From Aliarcobacter sp. (GTDB lineage Bacteria; Campylobacterota; Campylobacteria; Campylobacterales; Arcobacteraceae), in assembly GCA_028688995.1 (NCBI GenBank), contig JAQTXB010000013.1, positions 1 through 64,000 on the forward strand: 64,000 bases of DNA, written 5' to 3'. Position numbers and translations under genes: made by a program. A model generated the notes under the pieces. That model was not told where the DNA came from, made no database searches, and was given only the letters and a program-made list of their open reading frames with translations. Of the stretch, positions 53,723 to 62,370 are shown piece by piece (within the stretch, counting starts at the first letter, position 1; each line of letters opens with the position of its first letter).

Positions 53723-54832
53723 TTATTTTCTGTCTTCCATAGCAACAAATTCTCTTGGCTCTGGTCCAGTATACTCTGAACTTGGTCTGATAATTCTGTT
53801 GTTTGCTCTTTGTTCAAATGCGTGAGCAGCCCATCCAGCAGCTCTTGACATAATGAATAATGGTGTATAGTATAATCTTTCGATTTCCATATAGTGGTAA
53901 ATTAATCCACCGAAGAAGTCGATATTATCTGGTAAACCTTTTTCAGCTTTTACTTTGTCTCTGATAGCTTTTGCAATATCAAATAATTTAGGGTCAGAAG
54001 TTTCTAACTCTTTTAATTCATTTGCTAATTCAAATCCAACTGGAGATCTTGGGTCTAAGTTTCTATATACTCTGTGACCGAATCCCATGATTTTTTCTTT
54101 TTTAGCGAATAATTCATCAACTGATTTTAATGCATGTTCAACATTGTCAAATTGTAATACGAATTTAATAGCTACTTCATTAGCTCCACCATGTAAGTGA
54201 CCTTTTAAAGTACCAATACCAGTTGTCATACAAGAGTAGATGTCTGATAATGTAGAAGCAGTAATTCTGTTTGCAAATGTAGAAGCATTAAATTCATGCT
54301 CTGCATATAAAGTTAACATAGCGTTCATAGCTTTTACTTCAACAGCTAATGGTTTTTTCTCTTTTAATCTTTCTAAGATATAACCAGCAATTGTAGTTTC
54401 TTCAGATTTTAATTCAATTTCTTTACCATTTTTATGCCAGTGGTGCCAGTAAACTAAAAATGATGGGAAAGCTCCTAATAATCTAATGATTTTAGCCATT
54501 TGATCAGAAAAATCTTCTGCTTCTGGTTCAATACATCCTAAAGCTGAAGTTGCAGTTTTCATAACATCCATTGGATGAGAAGAAGCTGGAATTGATTTTA
54601 AAACATTTTTTACAGAAATTGGTAATTCTCTTCCTGCAATAATTTTTCTTTGGAAATTTTTTAATTGAGCTTTATTTGGTAATTCACCAACTAATAATAA
54701 ATATGCAACTTCTTCAAAATCAGTTTTTAAAGCTAAATCTTGAATTGCATATCCTCTATAATTTAAACCATTTCCTAATCCACATGTACAAATTGCTGAA
54801 CTTCCAGCTGTAACACCTGCTAATCCACCCAT
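53723..54832 (-). CDS. prpC: 2-methylcitrate synthase
   Basis: PrpC condenses propionyl-CoA with oxaloacetate. The 369-residue citrate-synthase-family protein has LNYRGYAIQDLA near residue 24, the catalytic histidines in LKGHLHGGANE near residue 218 and MGFGHRVYRN near residue 255, and the RIIRPSSEYTGPEPREF end. The position between prpB and acnD separates it from the citrate synthase of the main cycle. AAGGAG precedes the ATG. Confidence 0.94.
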   Translation of the reverse strand: MGGLAGVTAGSSAICTCGLGNGLNYRGYAIQDLALKTDFEEVAYLLLVGELPNKAQLKNFQRKIIAGRELPISVKNVLKSIPASSHPMDVMKTATSALGCIEPEAEDFSDQMAKIIRLLGAFPSFLVYWHHWHKNGKEIELKSEETTIAGYILERLKEKKPLAVEVKAMNAMLTLYAEHEFNASTFANRITASTLSDIYSCMTTGIGTLKGHLHGGANEVAIKFVLQFDNVEHALKSVDELFAKKEKIMGFGHRVYRNLDPRSPVGFELANELKELETSDPKLFDIAKAIRDKVKAEKGLPDNIDFFGGLIYHYMEIERLYYTPLFIMSRAAGWAAHAFEQRANNRIIRPSSEYTGPEPREFVAMEDRK

Positions 54833-54871
54833 ATTTTCTCCTTAGTTTTATTTATTCAAATTTTGTTTTTT

Positions 54872-54895
54872 GTAAAGCTAATTACTTAGCTTTAC
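54872..54895 (-). other. Hairpin over the prpB stop codon
   Basis: GTAAAGCTAA (54872-54881) pairs perfectly with TTAGCTTTAC (54886-54895). The loop holds the prpB stop codon. The minus-strand flank is A-rich, so it is not a normal terminator. Confidence 0.6.
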
Positions 54896-55766
54896 CTTTT
54901 GAAAATAATTCATCCATTTTTTGCTCATAAGCATGGTAATTTAACATATCGTATAATTCCATTCTTGTTTGCATAGTATCAAGAACACCTTCTTGAGTAC
55001 CTTTATCTTTTAATTCTTGGTATACAGCTAAAGCAGCTTTATTCATTGCTCTAAATGCTGATAATGGGTAAAGAACCATTGCAATACCAACAGAAGCTAA
55101 TTCTTCAGTTGTGAACATTGGAGTAGCTCCAAATTCAGTAATGTTTGCAAGTACTGGAACACTCATTTGATCAGTAAATTCTTTGTACTCTTTTAAAGTG
55201 TGAACAGCTTCAGCAAAAATTGCATCTGCTCCAGCTTCAACATAAGCTTTTGCTCTAGCAATTGCAGCTGCTTGACCTTCGCTAGCATGTGCATCAGTTC
55301 TAGCAATGATGTAGAAATCTGGATCTAATTGCATTTTAGCATCAACAGCAGCTCTAATTCTGTCACACATTTCTTCAGTAGATACTAACTCTTTATTTGG
55401 TCTGTGTCCACATCTTTTTGCAGCAACTTGATCTTCAATATGCATACCAGCTGCACCAGATCTAATAAATTCTTTAACAGTTCTTGCAACATTAAATGCA
55501 TGTCCCCAACCTGTATCTGCATCAACGATTAATGGAGTATCACAAATAGAAGTAATTCTTCTAACGTCAATACATACGTCTTCAATCATTGTCATACCTA
55601 AGTCTGGTAAACCGTAAGAAGCATTAGCAATACCTCCACCTGATAAGTAGATTGCTTTATGTCCTACTTTTGTTGCTTGTAATGCTTGGTAAGCATTAAT
55701 TGTTCCTACGATTTGTAAAGGAGACTCTTCTTTTAAGGCTTCTCTAAATTTTTTTCCTGCGCTCAT
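54882..55766 (-). CDS. prpB: 2-methylisocitrate lyase
   Basis: PrpB splits 2-methylisocitrate into pyruvate and succinate, the last step of the cycle. The 294-residue protein has [19 protein letters not shown] near residue 42, [12 protein letters not shown] near residue 85, and the lyase signature [14 protein letters not shown] near residue 120. I chose the second of two close ATG codons because AAAGG lies seven bases before it. It is the first gene of the operon; its stop codon lies in the loop of a hairpin. Confidence 0.94.
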   Translation of the reverse strand: MSAGKKFREALKEESPLQIVGTINAYQALQATKVGHKAIYLSGGGIANASYGLPDLGMTMIEDVCIDVRRITSICDTPLIVDADTGWGHAFNVARTVKEFIRSGAAGMHIEDQVAAKRCGHRPNKELVSTEEMCDRIRAAVDAKMQLDPDFYIIARTDAHASEGQAAAIARAKAYVEAGADAIFAEAVHTLKEYKEFTDQMSVPVLANITEFGATPMFTTEELASVGIAMVLYPLSAFRAMNKAALAVYQELKDKGTQEGVLDTMQTRMELYDMLNYHAYEQKMDELFSKGKAK

Positions 55767-55795
55767 ACACATCCTTTAAATTTAAGTTGTAAGTA

Positions 55796-55816
55796 ATTAT
55801 ACATAATTTATACATA
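55796..55816. promoter_or_regulatory. prpB -10 box and overlapping direct repeats
   Basis: On the minus strand TATAAT lies at 55796-55801, 30 bases before the prpB ATG. On the plus strand TATACATA occurs at 55798-55805 and 55809-55816, one helical turn apart and overlapping the -10 box. Such placement suits an operator for the divergent regulator, which is an inference. Confidence 0.5.
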
Positions 55817-55874
55817 GTAGTGATGTATGATTCTTGAATTATAAATTACAATTTAATTACATAAAATATATAAA

Positions 55875-55912
55875 TGTACTATATTTGATTTTATGTAAAA
55901 AAATAGTACAAT
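55875..55912 (+). promoter_or_regulatory. Promoter of the prp regulator gene with inverted repeat
   Basis: TTGATT (55885-55890) and TACAAT (55907-55912) are 16 bases apart. An inverted repeat, TGTACTAT (55875-55882) and ATAGTACA (55903-55910), flanks the -35 box and overlaps the -10 box. This is consistent with autorepression of the regulator. Confidence 0.55.
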
Positions 55913-55941
55913 GGTGTAAATATTACATTCAAGGTGTTGTT

Positions 55942-56919
55942 ATGAACTATAAAAATTCAATAGAAAAATTTATAGAGATATTTAAAAGATCAAACTTAAG
56001 TATTTCAAAATTTGCGGTATTAATAAACAAAGATAGAAGAACGGTTACATCGTGGATTGATAAGATTACAGACATAGAACCAAACAAAGAAATAAAAGAC
56101 AAAATTTGTCAAACATTCAGGTATCCAGACTATATTTGGGAGGATGGTTGTAATGGTGAAGAGTTTTTAAAATCAATAACACAAATACCCCAAAAAGAGG
56201 TAAGAATCATTGATGAAGACTATCATGGAAGATTAAAATACATAATGGAACAAGAGCAAAATAGAAGATTTGTAATTCAAGCGCAGTTTCCAGGACCTAT
56301 GTATAGGGATTCTGCTGTACAGAAAGTGTACAAATCAACAACAAGTACAGATATTGAAGAATTGAAACAAGCAAGAATAAATCAGATGCTAAAATATGAT
56401 TATGATACAACTGAATGGTATTCAATAAAATCCATTTTATCTTTTTGTTTTGCAATCATTGGAAATTTTTATACTAAAGATGAAAAGATTAAAATCTTAG
56501 AACTTATATATGAACTTTTTAATAATAACTATAATAAAAAACTTTTTTTATTTGATTCATATTCAAGAAAAATTTACGGAATGGAAACAACATATATTTC
56601 AATAAATGTAAAACAAAAGGTGCTTTTTTTTAAATCACCAATTGAATCTGTTTTTATAGAAATTAGAAATAAGTCATTGGTTGAAAGAATGCATAAATAT
56701 TACTCTTCACCAATAGAAGCTCCATCTCATGTGAATTTTTTAGAATCTGTAAAAATCATTAAAATTTTACAAGATGCACTAAAATATAATAATGATATTA
56801 AACAGGCTTATGAAACTATTAATAGAGAGACAAATTATGGAGAACTTTTTTACAATAATTTAAGTGTTGATTTACAAAAAGAGGTAACACCTCCAAAACC
56901 TGGACAAAGAAGAAATTAG
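55942..56919 (+). CDS. Helix-turn-helix regulator divergent from the prp operon
   Basis: The 325-residue protein starts MNYKNSIEKFIEIFKRSNLS and has an N-terminal helix-turn-helix (about 15-45, LSISKFAVLINKDRRTVTSWID). A 270-residue C-terminal region without a family I recognise follows, ending TPPKPGQRRN. It is not the sigma-54-type PrpR nor a GntR repressor known for other prp operons. The position, head to head with prpB across a promoter region with repeats, suggests it controls propionate use. I chose the ATG with AAGGTGTTGTT upstream. A dehydrogenase gene follows after nine bases. Confidence 0.78.
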   Translation: MNYKNSIEKFIEIFKRSNLSISKFAVLINKDRRTVTSWIDKITDIEPNKEIKDKICQTFRYPDYIWEDGCNGEEFLKSITQIPQKEVRIIDEDYHGRLKYIMEQEQNRRFVIQAQFPGPMYRDSAVQKVYKSTTSTDIEELKQARINQMLKYDYDTTEWYSIKSILSFCFAIIGNFYTKDEKIKILELIYELFNNNYNKKLFLFDSYSRKIYGMETTYISINVKQKVLFFKSPIESVFIEIRNKSLVERMHKYYSSPIEAPSHVNFLESVKIIKILQDALKYNNDIKQAYETINRETNYGELFYNNLSVDLQKEVTPPKPGQRRN

Positions 56920-56928
56920 GAGATAAAT

Positions 56929-57870
56929 ATGAAAATAGCAATTTTAGATAGAGCAACTTTAGGATTTGATATTAATATGAGTATTTTTGAGAGTTTAGGT
57001 GAAGTGATTTCTTATGACATTACACTTCCAACTGAAACAATTTCTAGAGTGAAAGATGTAGATATTGTAATCACAAATAAAGTTGTTATTTCAAAAGAGA
57101 TTATGGATGCTTCAAATTTAAAACTAATTTGTATAAGTGCAACTGGAACAAATAATGTAGATTTAGTTTATGCAAAAGAAAAAGGTATTGAAGTAAAAAA
57201 TGTAGCTGGATATTCAAGTTCTAGTGTAGTACAAGTTGCCTTTGCAATGATTTTTCAATTTGTTCAAAAACTTGATTATTATAAAAAATATGTAGATGAG
57301 CAAAACTGGCAAAATTCAAAAATTTTTACACACATTGATAAACCATTTTTTGAACTAGATGGAAAAAAAGTGGGAATTATAGGACTTGGTGATATTGGAA
57401 GAAATTTTGCAAAAAAAGCGCAAGCCTTTGATTGTGAAATAGTATATTTTTCAACAAGTGGGAAAAATAGTAATAGTGAATATAAGAGAGTTGAATTAAA
57501 TGAGTTATTAAGTACTTGCGATATTATAAGTATTCATTGTCCATTAAATGAAAATACAAAGGATTTATTAAACTATGAAAATATGAAAAATATAAAAACT
57601 GGTGCAATTTTACTAAATTTAGGACGTGGAGGGATTATAAACGAAGCAGATTTGGCAAAAATAATTGATGAAAAAGAGATTTATTGTGGAATTGATGTGG
57701 TTTCAGTTGAGCCAATTTTAGAAGATAATCCACTTTTAAAAGTGAAAAATAAACATCAACTTTTGCTAACTCCACACATTGGTTGGGCAAGCGTGGAAGC
57801 TAGAACTAGACTTGTTGAAATGGTGGCTAATAATATTAAAGAGTTTATTTCCTTAAAAAGAATCTCTTAA
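56929..57870 (+). CDS. D-isomer 2-hydroxyacid dehydrogenase
   Basis: The 313-residue NAD-dependent enzyme has the Rossmann motif GIIGLGDIGRNFAKKA near residue 149 and the catalytic Arg in NLGRGGIINEADLA near residue 233, Glu in VVSVEP near residue 258 and His in TPHIGWAS near residue 283. It could reduce a 2-keto acid such as hydroxypyruvate. It follows the prp regulator by nine bases, with AGGAG before its ATG. The last 26 bases overlap a 44-residue ORF on the other strand. Confidence 0.9.
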   Translation: MKIAILDRATLGFDINMSIFESLGEVISYDITLPTETISRVKDVDIVITNKVVISKEIMDASNLKLICISATGTNNVDLVYAKEKGIEVKNVAGYSSSSVVQVAFAMIFQFVQKLDYYKKYVDEQNWQNSKIFTHIDKPFFELDGKKVGIIGLGDIGRNFAKKAQAFDCEIVYFSTSGKNSNSEYKRVELNELLSTCDIISIHCPLNENTKDLLNYENMKNIKTGAILLNLGRGGIINEADLAKIIDEKEIYCGIDVVSVEPILEDNPLLKVKNKHQLLLTPHIGWASVEARTRLVEMVANNIKEFISLKRIS

Positions 57871-57979
57871 TTTTCCTAAAGAAAGAAAATTTATTTTTCT
57901 TCTTTAGTTTTGCATTTATCTCAGCTCTTAGAGCTTGCAGATTTTTAGGTTCATAAAGTGATTCTTTTGATATTTTCAT
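57845..57979 (-). CDS. 44-residue basic ORF coupled to the ZorB-like gene
   Basis: The ATG shares one base with the stop codon of the ZorB-like gene (TGATG). The product starts MKISKESLYEPKNLQALRAE and ends in a Lys/Arg/Phe-rich tail, KKKNKFSFFRKIKRFFLRK, that could be an amphipathic, membrane-touching helix. I recognise no family. It reads across the 3' end of the dehydrogenase on the other strand by 26 bases. Small size makes a chance frame possible, but the overlap with the motor gene supports translation. Confidence 0.45.
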   Translation of the reverse strand: MKISKESLYEPKNLQALRAEINAKLKKKNKFSFFRKIKRFFLRK

Positions 57980-58989
57980 CACTCTTTTGTTCCTAAATAG
58001 TTTTGAAGTTCTTTTACTGCTTCATCATTTTTGATGATAAATTTAATTTCAATTCTTCTTGAATTATCTTTATCTTCTGAACCATCTTTATTATAAATTA
58101 ATTCAGAAGATGATTTTCCACTTGAACTTACATATTTATTTAATAAGTTTTTATCAATTCCACTTGTTTCATGTAAAAATTGCATAACTTCTAAAGCTCT
58201 TTGTTGAGAAAGCTGTAAGTTACTTAAATATGTACCATCACTATTTGTATGTCCTTCAATAGTAATTCCATAGATATATTTTCTAATCTCTTTATCTTCA
58301 AGAAGTGTAGAAATATATTTTTTCAAGATTCCATCTAACTCTTTTTTTGAGTCCTCTTTTAATTTATATGCACCTTGGTCAAATAAAATATTTGAAGAAA
58401 ATTTTATAGCTCCACTTTTTTCATCTATATTTATAGATTTTCCAAGTCTCTCTTTTAGTTTTGTAATAACATTTAGTTTTATTCCAGTTAGGCTTTTGAT
58501 TTTAGCTTTTGTAATATCAAACTCTTCAACAGTTTTTTGGTGAGCTTTCTCTTGCTCCAATAGTTTATTTACTAAAACAGTTAATTCACTATCTTTTAGA
58601 GTTATTTGATTTTGTCTATTTTCAAGTTCAGTTGTTTGTTCTTTATCTTTTGCTTCATAACCTAATAAAACATCTTTTAGTTTTTGAAGTTCTTCATTAT
58701 TTAGATTAATAGTTTCATTTGATTTTGACAACTGATTTGATAATTCTGTTTTTTCATCTTCAAGATTTTTTATTAAAGAGTTTAATTTATTTAATACTTC
58801 AGTCTTACTTATTAACTCTTCTTGACTTTGATTTAAAGCATATTTTTCTTTTTCTAAATTACTTTGTGTGTAAATATATTTTATTACAATAGCACCAAGT
58901 ACTAATATAAATACAAAAAGTAATCCAGCCATTAAATCTGCATAAGAAATCCAGAAGTTTTCATCATTTTTTTGTTCATTGTTGTACAT
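57979..58989 (-). CDS. ZorB/MotB-like protein with OmpA domain
   Basis: The 336-residue protein has a short N-terminus, one membrane helix (about 15-40) with the proton-channel Asp18 in WISYADLMAGLLFVF, a coiled coil (about 42-165) and an OmpA-type peptidoglycan-binding domain (about 190-325, GHTNSDGTYLSNLQLSQQRALEV). The I-S-x-x-D-L-M-A-G-L start recalls ZorB of Zorya defence systems and MotB stators. It pairs with the MotA-like gene six bases upstream. No ZorC, ZorD or ZorE gene is adjacent. The role of the motor is unknown. Confidence 0.82.
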   Translation of the reverse strand: MYNNEQKNDENFWISYADLMAGLLFVFILVLGAIVIKYIYTQSNLEKEKYALNQSQEELISKTEVLNKLNSLIKNLEDEKTELSNQLSKSNETINLNNEELQKLKDVLLGYEAKDKEQTTELENRQNQITLKDSELTVLVNKLLEQEKAHQKTVEEFDITKAKIKSLTGIKLNVITKLKERLGKSINIDEKSGAIKFSSNILFDQGAYKLKEDSKKELDGILKKYISTLLEDKEIRKYIYGITIEGHTNSDGTYLSNLQLSQQRALEVMQFLHETSGIDKNLLNKYVSSSGKSSSELIYNKDGSEDKDNSRRIEIKFIIKNDEAVKELQNYLGTKE

Positions 58990-58995
58990 TTATGG

Positions 58996-60216
58996 CTACT
59001 TTGATAGTTCTTTAAATTCTGTTAAATCTTCTATAATTTTTACTGTTTGTTGGTCTATTGTTTCAAGTGAATTTTGTAATTTATCTGTAAACTTAGCGTC
59101 ATATTCATCAAGGCCTTGTTTAAATTTCCACTCAATTTTTTCCATATCACTTTTCATAGTTTCAATACTTTTTATAATATTTGAATAAATTGCTTTTAGA
59201 TTATCTGAACTTAAATTGTCCATATGTCCATTTAATTTTTCAATACTATTATTTAGTAATTGTGCACTTAATACATAAGAATCTTTTTGTTGTTCAAAAC
59301 TTCTAATTGTTGTACTCATATTTAAAGTCATATCTTTTAACATGATTGATAGTTTTTCGTTATTATCAATATTATCATCAATTTTTGCAGATAATAAAAC
59401 TTCTTTTTTCAAAATATCATCAAGTAGGGCAACTCTTTTTTCTATTAAAAGATTTATATTGTCCATTAGGTCACTTGAAGTTAATTTTTCAAATACTTCT
59501 GACATTTTAGAGAAGTTATCAAGATTACTTTTTATGTGAATTGATTCAATATCAATTCTTGTCCAGAAGAATGATTTTGTCTCTTCTTTGATTAAAAAAG
59601 TGTCATGTTCAAATCTGCTCATTCCTATTTTTTCAAAAAAAGTCCACCAAATTGATAAGAAAATACCATAAATAGAAACATAAAAAGCAGTTCCTACTCC
59701 ACCTAAAAGTAATGAAATCTCTTTTTCTAAAGCATCTGTAGTTCCAGATGAAAAATCAGGCATACTAAGAGCAATTGATATAAAAGTTCCTAAAATACCA
59801 AGTGTTGGAAAAATTCCTGAGGCAATTGATGAAAAGTTTGTGTTTCTTAGATTACTTGTATAATCTTTTAAAAAGTCATCAACACTTCCATTTGCTTTTG
59901 TTATATTATCAATAGTTAGTAAATTATTATCAACATAATCTTTTAAAGAAAAAAACATACTTTCATGTTGAGTTTTAAATTTGCATGAAACATGATATGC
60001 ATTGTGTTTTATAAAAAATAGATAAATAAAATAGATAAATCCTATTAAAATCACACTATGAATTTCTACTTTTAATGGTAATTGACCTAAGTAGCATAAA
60101 ACTATAATTGCAAATAAGGCAGTTGGAACTGTAAGTAAAATAAATATTCTAGACATTGGTTTGCAAGTTGTTTGAAATTTAGTACCTAAATTTATAAAAT
60201 TGTCACTTGATAACAT
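58996..60216 (-). CDS. ZorA/MotA-TolQ-ExbB-like proton channel with long tail
   Basis: The 406-residue protein has four likely membrane helices (about 20-42, 50-70, 130-155 and 168-195). The third and fourth carry the MotA/TolQ/ExbB pattern (GIFPTLGILGTFISIALSM and LLLGGVGTAFYVSIYGIFLSI). The remaining 200 residues form a helical, coiled-coil tail in the cytoplasm, a feature of ZorA proteins rather than of TolQ or ExbB. With the ZorB-like partner it should form a proton-driven rotary complex anchored to peptidoglycan. Confidence 0.82.
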   Translation of the reverse strand: MLSSDNFINLGTKFQTTCKPMSRIFILLTVPTALFAIIVLCYLGQLPLKVEIHSVILIGFIYFIYLFFIKHNAYHVSCKFKTQHESMFFSLKDYVDNNLLTIDNITKANGSVDDFLKDYTSNLRNTNFSSIASGIFPTLGILGTFISIALSMPDFSSGTTDALEKEISLLLGGVGTAFYVSIYGIFLSIWWTFFEKIGMSRFEHDTFLIKEETKSFFWTRIDIESIHIKSNLDNFSKMSEVFEKLTSSDLMDNINLLIEKRVALLDDILKKEVLLSAKIDDNIDNNEKLSIMLKDMTLNMSTTIRSFEQQKDSYVLSAQLLNNSIEKLNGHMDNLSSDNLKAIYSNIIKSIETMKSDMEKIEWKFKQGLDEYDAKFTDKLQNSLETIDQQTVKIIEDLTEFKELSK

Positions 60217-60386
60217 TAAAATTCCTTATAATAACGGATGTAAATTAATTTGGAAGTTTAGCATATTTATTATTTTATAACACAAAATTCCAGATTTAAG
60301 CGTAAATATTTGTAACTATTTTACAAATTTATAAGAATTAAAAGGTAAAATAGTAGCATTATGGAAATGAGGAATAATTTAAAACA

Positions 60387-61772
60387 ATGATAAAAAAAGT
60401 TTTGCCTTTATTATTAATATTAGCTAGCAGTTCATTTATTTATGCATCAACGCAAAAGTATACTATCTCTGTTTGTATTAATTCAGTTTTAGAAGATGCT
60501 ATCAATTGTAAAAATAAAATTTTAGAAGATACTCCAATAGATGTATTTATCACAAAAGATAAAAGTGGAAAATATTTAACTGATTTTGGAATTTTTGCAG
60601 ATGAAAATAGTGCAAAATATGCAATGAAATTTTCATCTACATTTGTGAAAAAACAAAGACCTTTTATAAAAAAATTATCAAATGAGATAATTGCTTTAAA
60701 ATCTAAAAATGAGTTATTCATAGATTTAAGTGAAAAGTCAAATGAGACTGCAGAAAACAATGGGATTCCTGTAAAAAATGAAAGAAGAGGCGAAAAGATT
60801 TTAGAGATAGTATCTCCTAATCCAAAAGTAGAAGAGTTAAAATTTGTGGATTCATACCCTTTTTATGAGGGACAAAAGCTAGCAGAAGAACCACCTAAAA
60901 GAGTTAAAAAGCCAATTGTTTATACTAAAGATGAATTAAAATATATGGAAGAGTTAAGACAAATAAGTATGGAAGAGTTTGACAAAGCTGATGAAGAAAA
61001 AAAACAAACAAAAACTCAATCTACAAAAATTCAAAAACCAATAGAAGAGCAAAATACTCCAACTGAAGAGATTGAAAAAGTAGAAGCTCCTAAAATTCAA
61101 AAGCCAGTAGAACCAATTGTTGAAAAAAATGTACCAAAACTTAGCGAGCATATTCAACATGTTCAAAGAGTTATAAATTATGAAAAAGCTGATAAAACAG
61201 AGGAAGTGGAAAAAATTGAAAAACCACGAGTTAAAAAAATAGTTGAAGTAAAAGAGCTAAAAAAAGAGAATAGTTCAGATTTCTTATCGAATGTATCTCA
61301 ATATGAACAACTTCTAATTGAAGTTGATTCAGTGACAAATAAAATGAGTTTAAAAGCAAAAATAAATGATGAATTTAAGGAACTTAAAACTTTTAGAGTA
61401 TCAACTGGAAAAGATAATATTGAAAAACCTTTTGGTGTAGGAAAAGTTTCAAAAATTTCACTAAATCCTATTTGGTATCCAACAGCTGATACAATTAAAA
61501 GCTTTAAAAAAAGAGGAATAAATCTTCCTAATAAAGTTCTTCCTGGAGATAAATATAACTATATGGGTGCAGCAAAAATAAATCTTACCCATGAAGTTGA
61601 TGGAAAAAGCACTTTTAGAATACATGGTACTTTAAATGAAAAAACAATAGGAACAAATGAATCAGCTGGATGTATTAGAATGAAAAACAATGAAGTTGTA
61701 CAATTAGCAACTCTATTAAATAAGTTTTCAGATTTAAAAAGTTTGAATGATGTAAAAGTTATTTTGAAATAA
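60387..61772 (+). CDS. L,D-transpeptidase (YkuD domain) with SPOR-like N-terminus
   Basis: The 461-residue product has a signal peptide (about 1-20), a region resembling a SPOR domain (about 22-95, with the pair Cys30/Cys42), a 200-residue Lys/Glu/Pro-rich linker and a YkuD domain (about 308-461) with His412 in RIHGT and Cys428 in SAGCIRM. It would cross-link peptidoglycan or attach proteins to it. The linker has repeated I-Q-K-P-I/V-E units. It is divergent from the motor pair and followed after 14 bases by a TetR gene. Confidence 0.88.
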   Translation: MIKKVLPLLLILASSSFIYASTQKYTISVCINSVLEDAINCKNKILEDTPIDVFITKDKSGKYLTDFGIFADENSAKYAMKFSSTFVKKQRPFIKKLSNEIIALKSKNELFIDLSEKSNETAENNGIPVKNERRGEKILEIVSPNPKVEELKFVDSYPFYEGQKLAEEPPKRVKKPIVYTKDELKYMEELRQISMEEFDKADEEKKQTKTQSTKIQKPIEEQNTPTEEIEKVEAPKIQKPVEPIVEKNVPKLSEHIQHVQRVINYEKADKTEEVEKIEKPRVKKIVEVKELKKENSSDFLSNVSQYEQLLIEVDSVTNKMSLKAKINDEFKELKTFRVSTGKDNIEKPFGVGKVSKISLNPIWYPTADTIKSFKKRGINLPNKVLPGDKYNYMGAAKINLTHEVDGKSTFRIHGTLNEKTIGTNESAGCIRMKNNEVVQLATLLNKFSDLKSLNDVKVILK

Positions 61773-61786
61773 AAGAGATAAAAAAT

Positions 61787-62353
61787 ATGATTAGTTCACG
61801 AGATAAATTATTAGATGTTGCCTTTGATGAAATCTATCACAATGGATATACTGCAACATCTATTGATAAAATACTAAAACAAGCTTCAATGAATAAAGGC
61901 TCAATGTATCACTATTTTAAATCAAAAAAAGAGTTGGGATTAGCTGTTGTAAATGAAAAAGTTAATTCTTATATTGAAGATAAATATTCTGTTTTATTAA
62001 AATATGAAGAGAATATTTGTGATGAACTAATGAAACTAATCAAAAATAGAAATAATTTTGATTTTACTTGTGGCTGTAAACTAAACAATCTTATGCAAGA
62101 GTTATCACCAATTGATGAAGATTTTAAAATTGCTTTAGAAAAAGTATATTTTAGATTTGAAAATATTATTGAAGAGGTTTTAATAAAAGCTATAAATAAA
62201 GGTGAAATAAAACATAATGATACAAAAGCTTTATCAATGTTTGTAGTGGCTTCCCTAGAAGGTTGTTTAGGAACTGCAAAAAAATCTCAAGATGGTAACT
62301 ATTTTCAAATTTGTATTTCTCAATTAGAACTATTTTTAAACTCACTTAAATAA
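61787..62353 (+). CDS. TetR-family transcription regulator
   Basis: The 188-residue repressor starts with a helix-turn-helix (about 10-50, GYTATSIDKILKQASMNKGSMYHYFKSK). The ligand domain contains C95-G-C97, in FDFTCGCKLNNLMQELSP, where some relatives such as NemR carry a regulatory cysteine that senses electrophiles. It sits upstream of an EamA transporter and a hydrolase. Two palindromes in the gap to the next gene are its likely operators, so it probably represses the next genes rather than itself. Confidence 0.88.
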   Translation: MISSRDKLLDVAFDEIYHNGYTATSIDKILKQASMNKGSMYHYFKSKKELGLAVVNEKVNSYIEDKYSVLLKYEENICDELMKLIKNRNNFDFTCGCKLNNLMQELSPIDEDFKIALEKVYFRFENIIEEVLIKAINKGEIKHNDTKALSMFVVASLEGCLGTAKKSQDGNYFQICISQLELFLNSLK

Positions 62354-62370
62354 AATTATTTTTCTTTTTT

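Noticed and set aside
57845-60216. A complete Zorya phage-defence system
   Set aside because: Only ZorA/ZorB-like genes are present. The flanking genes are a dehydrogenase and an L,D-transpeptidase; no ZorC, ZorD helicase or ZorE nuclease is encoded within the window on either side.
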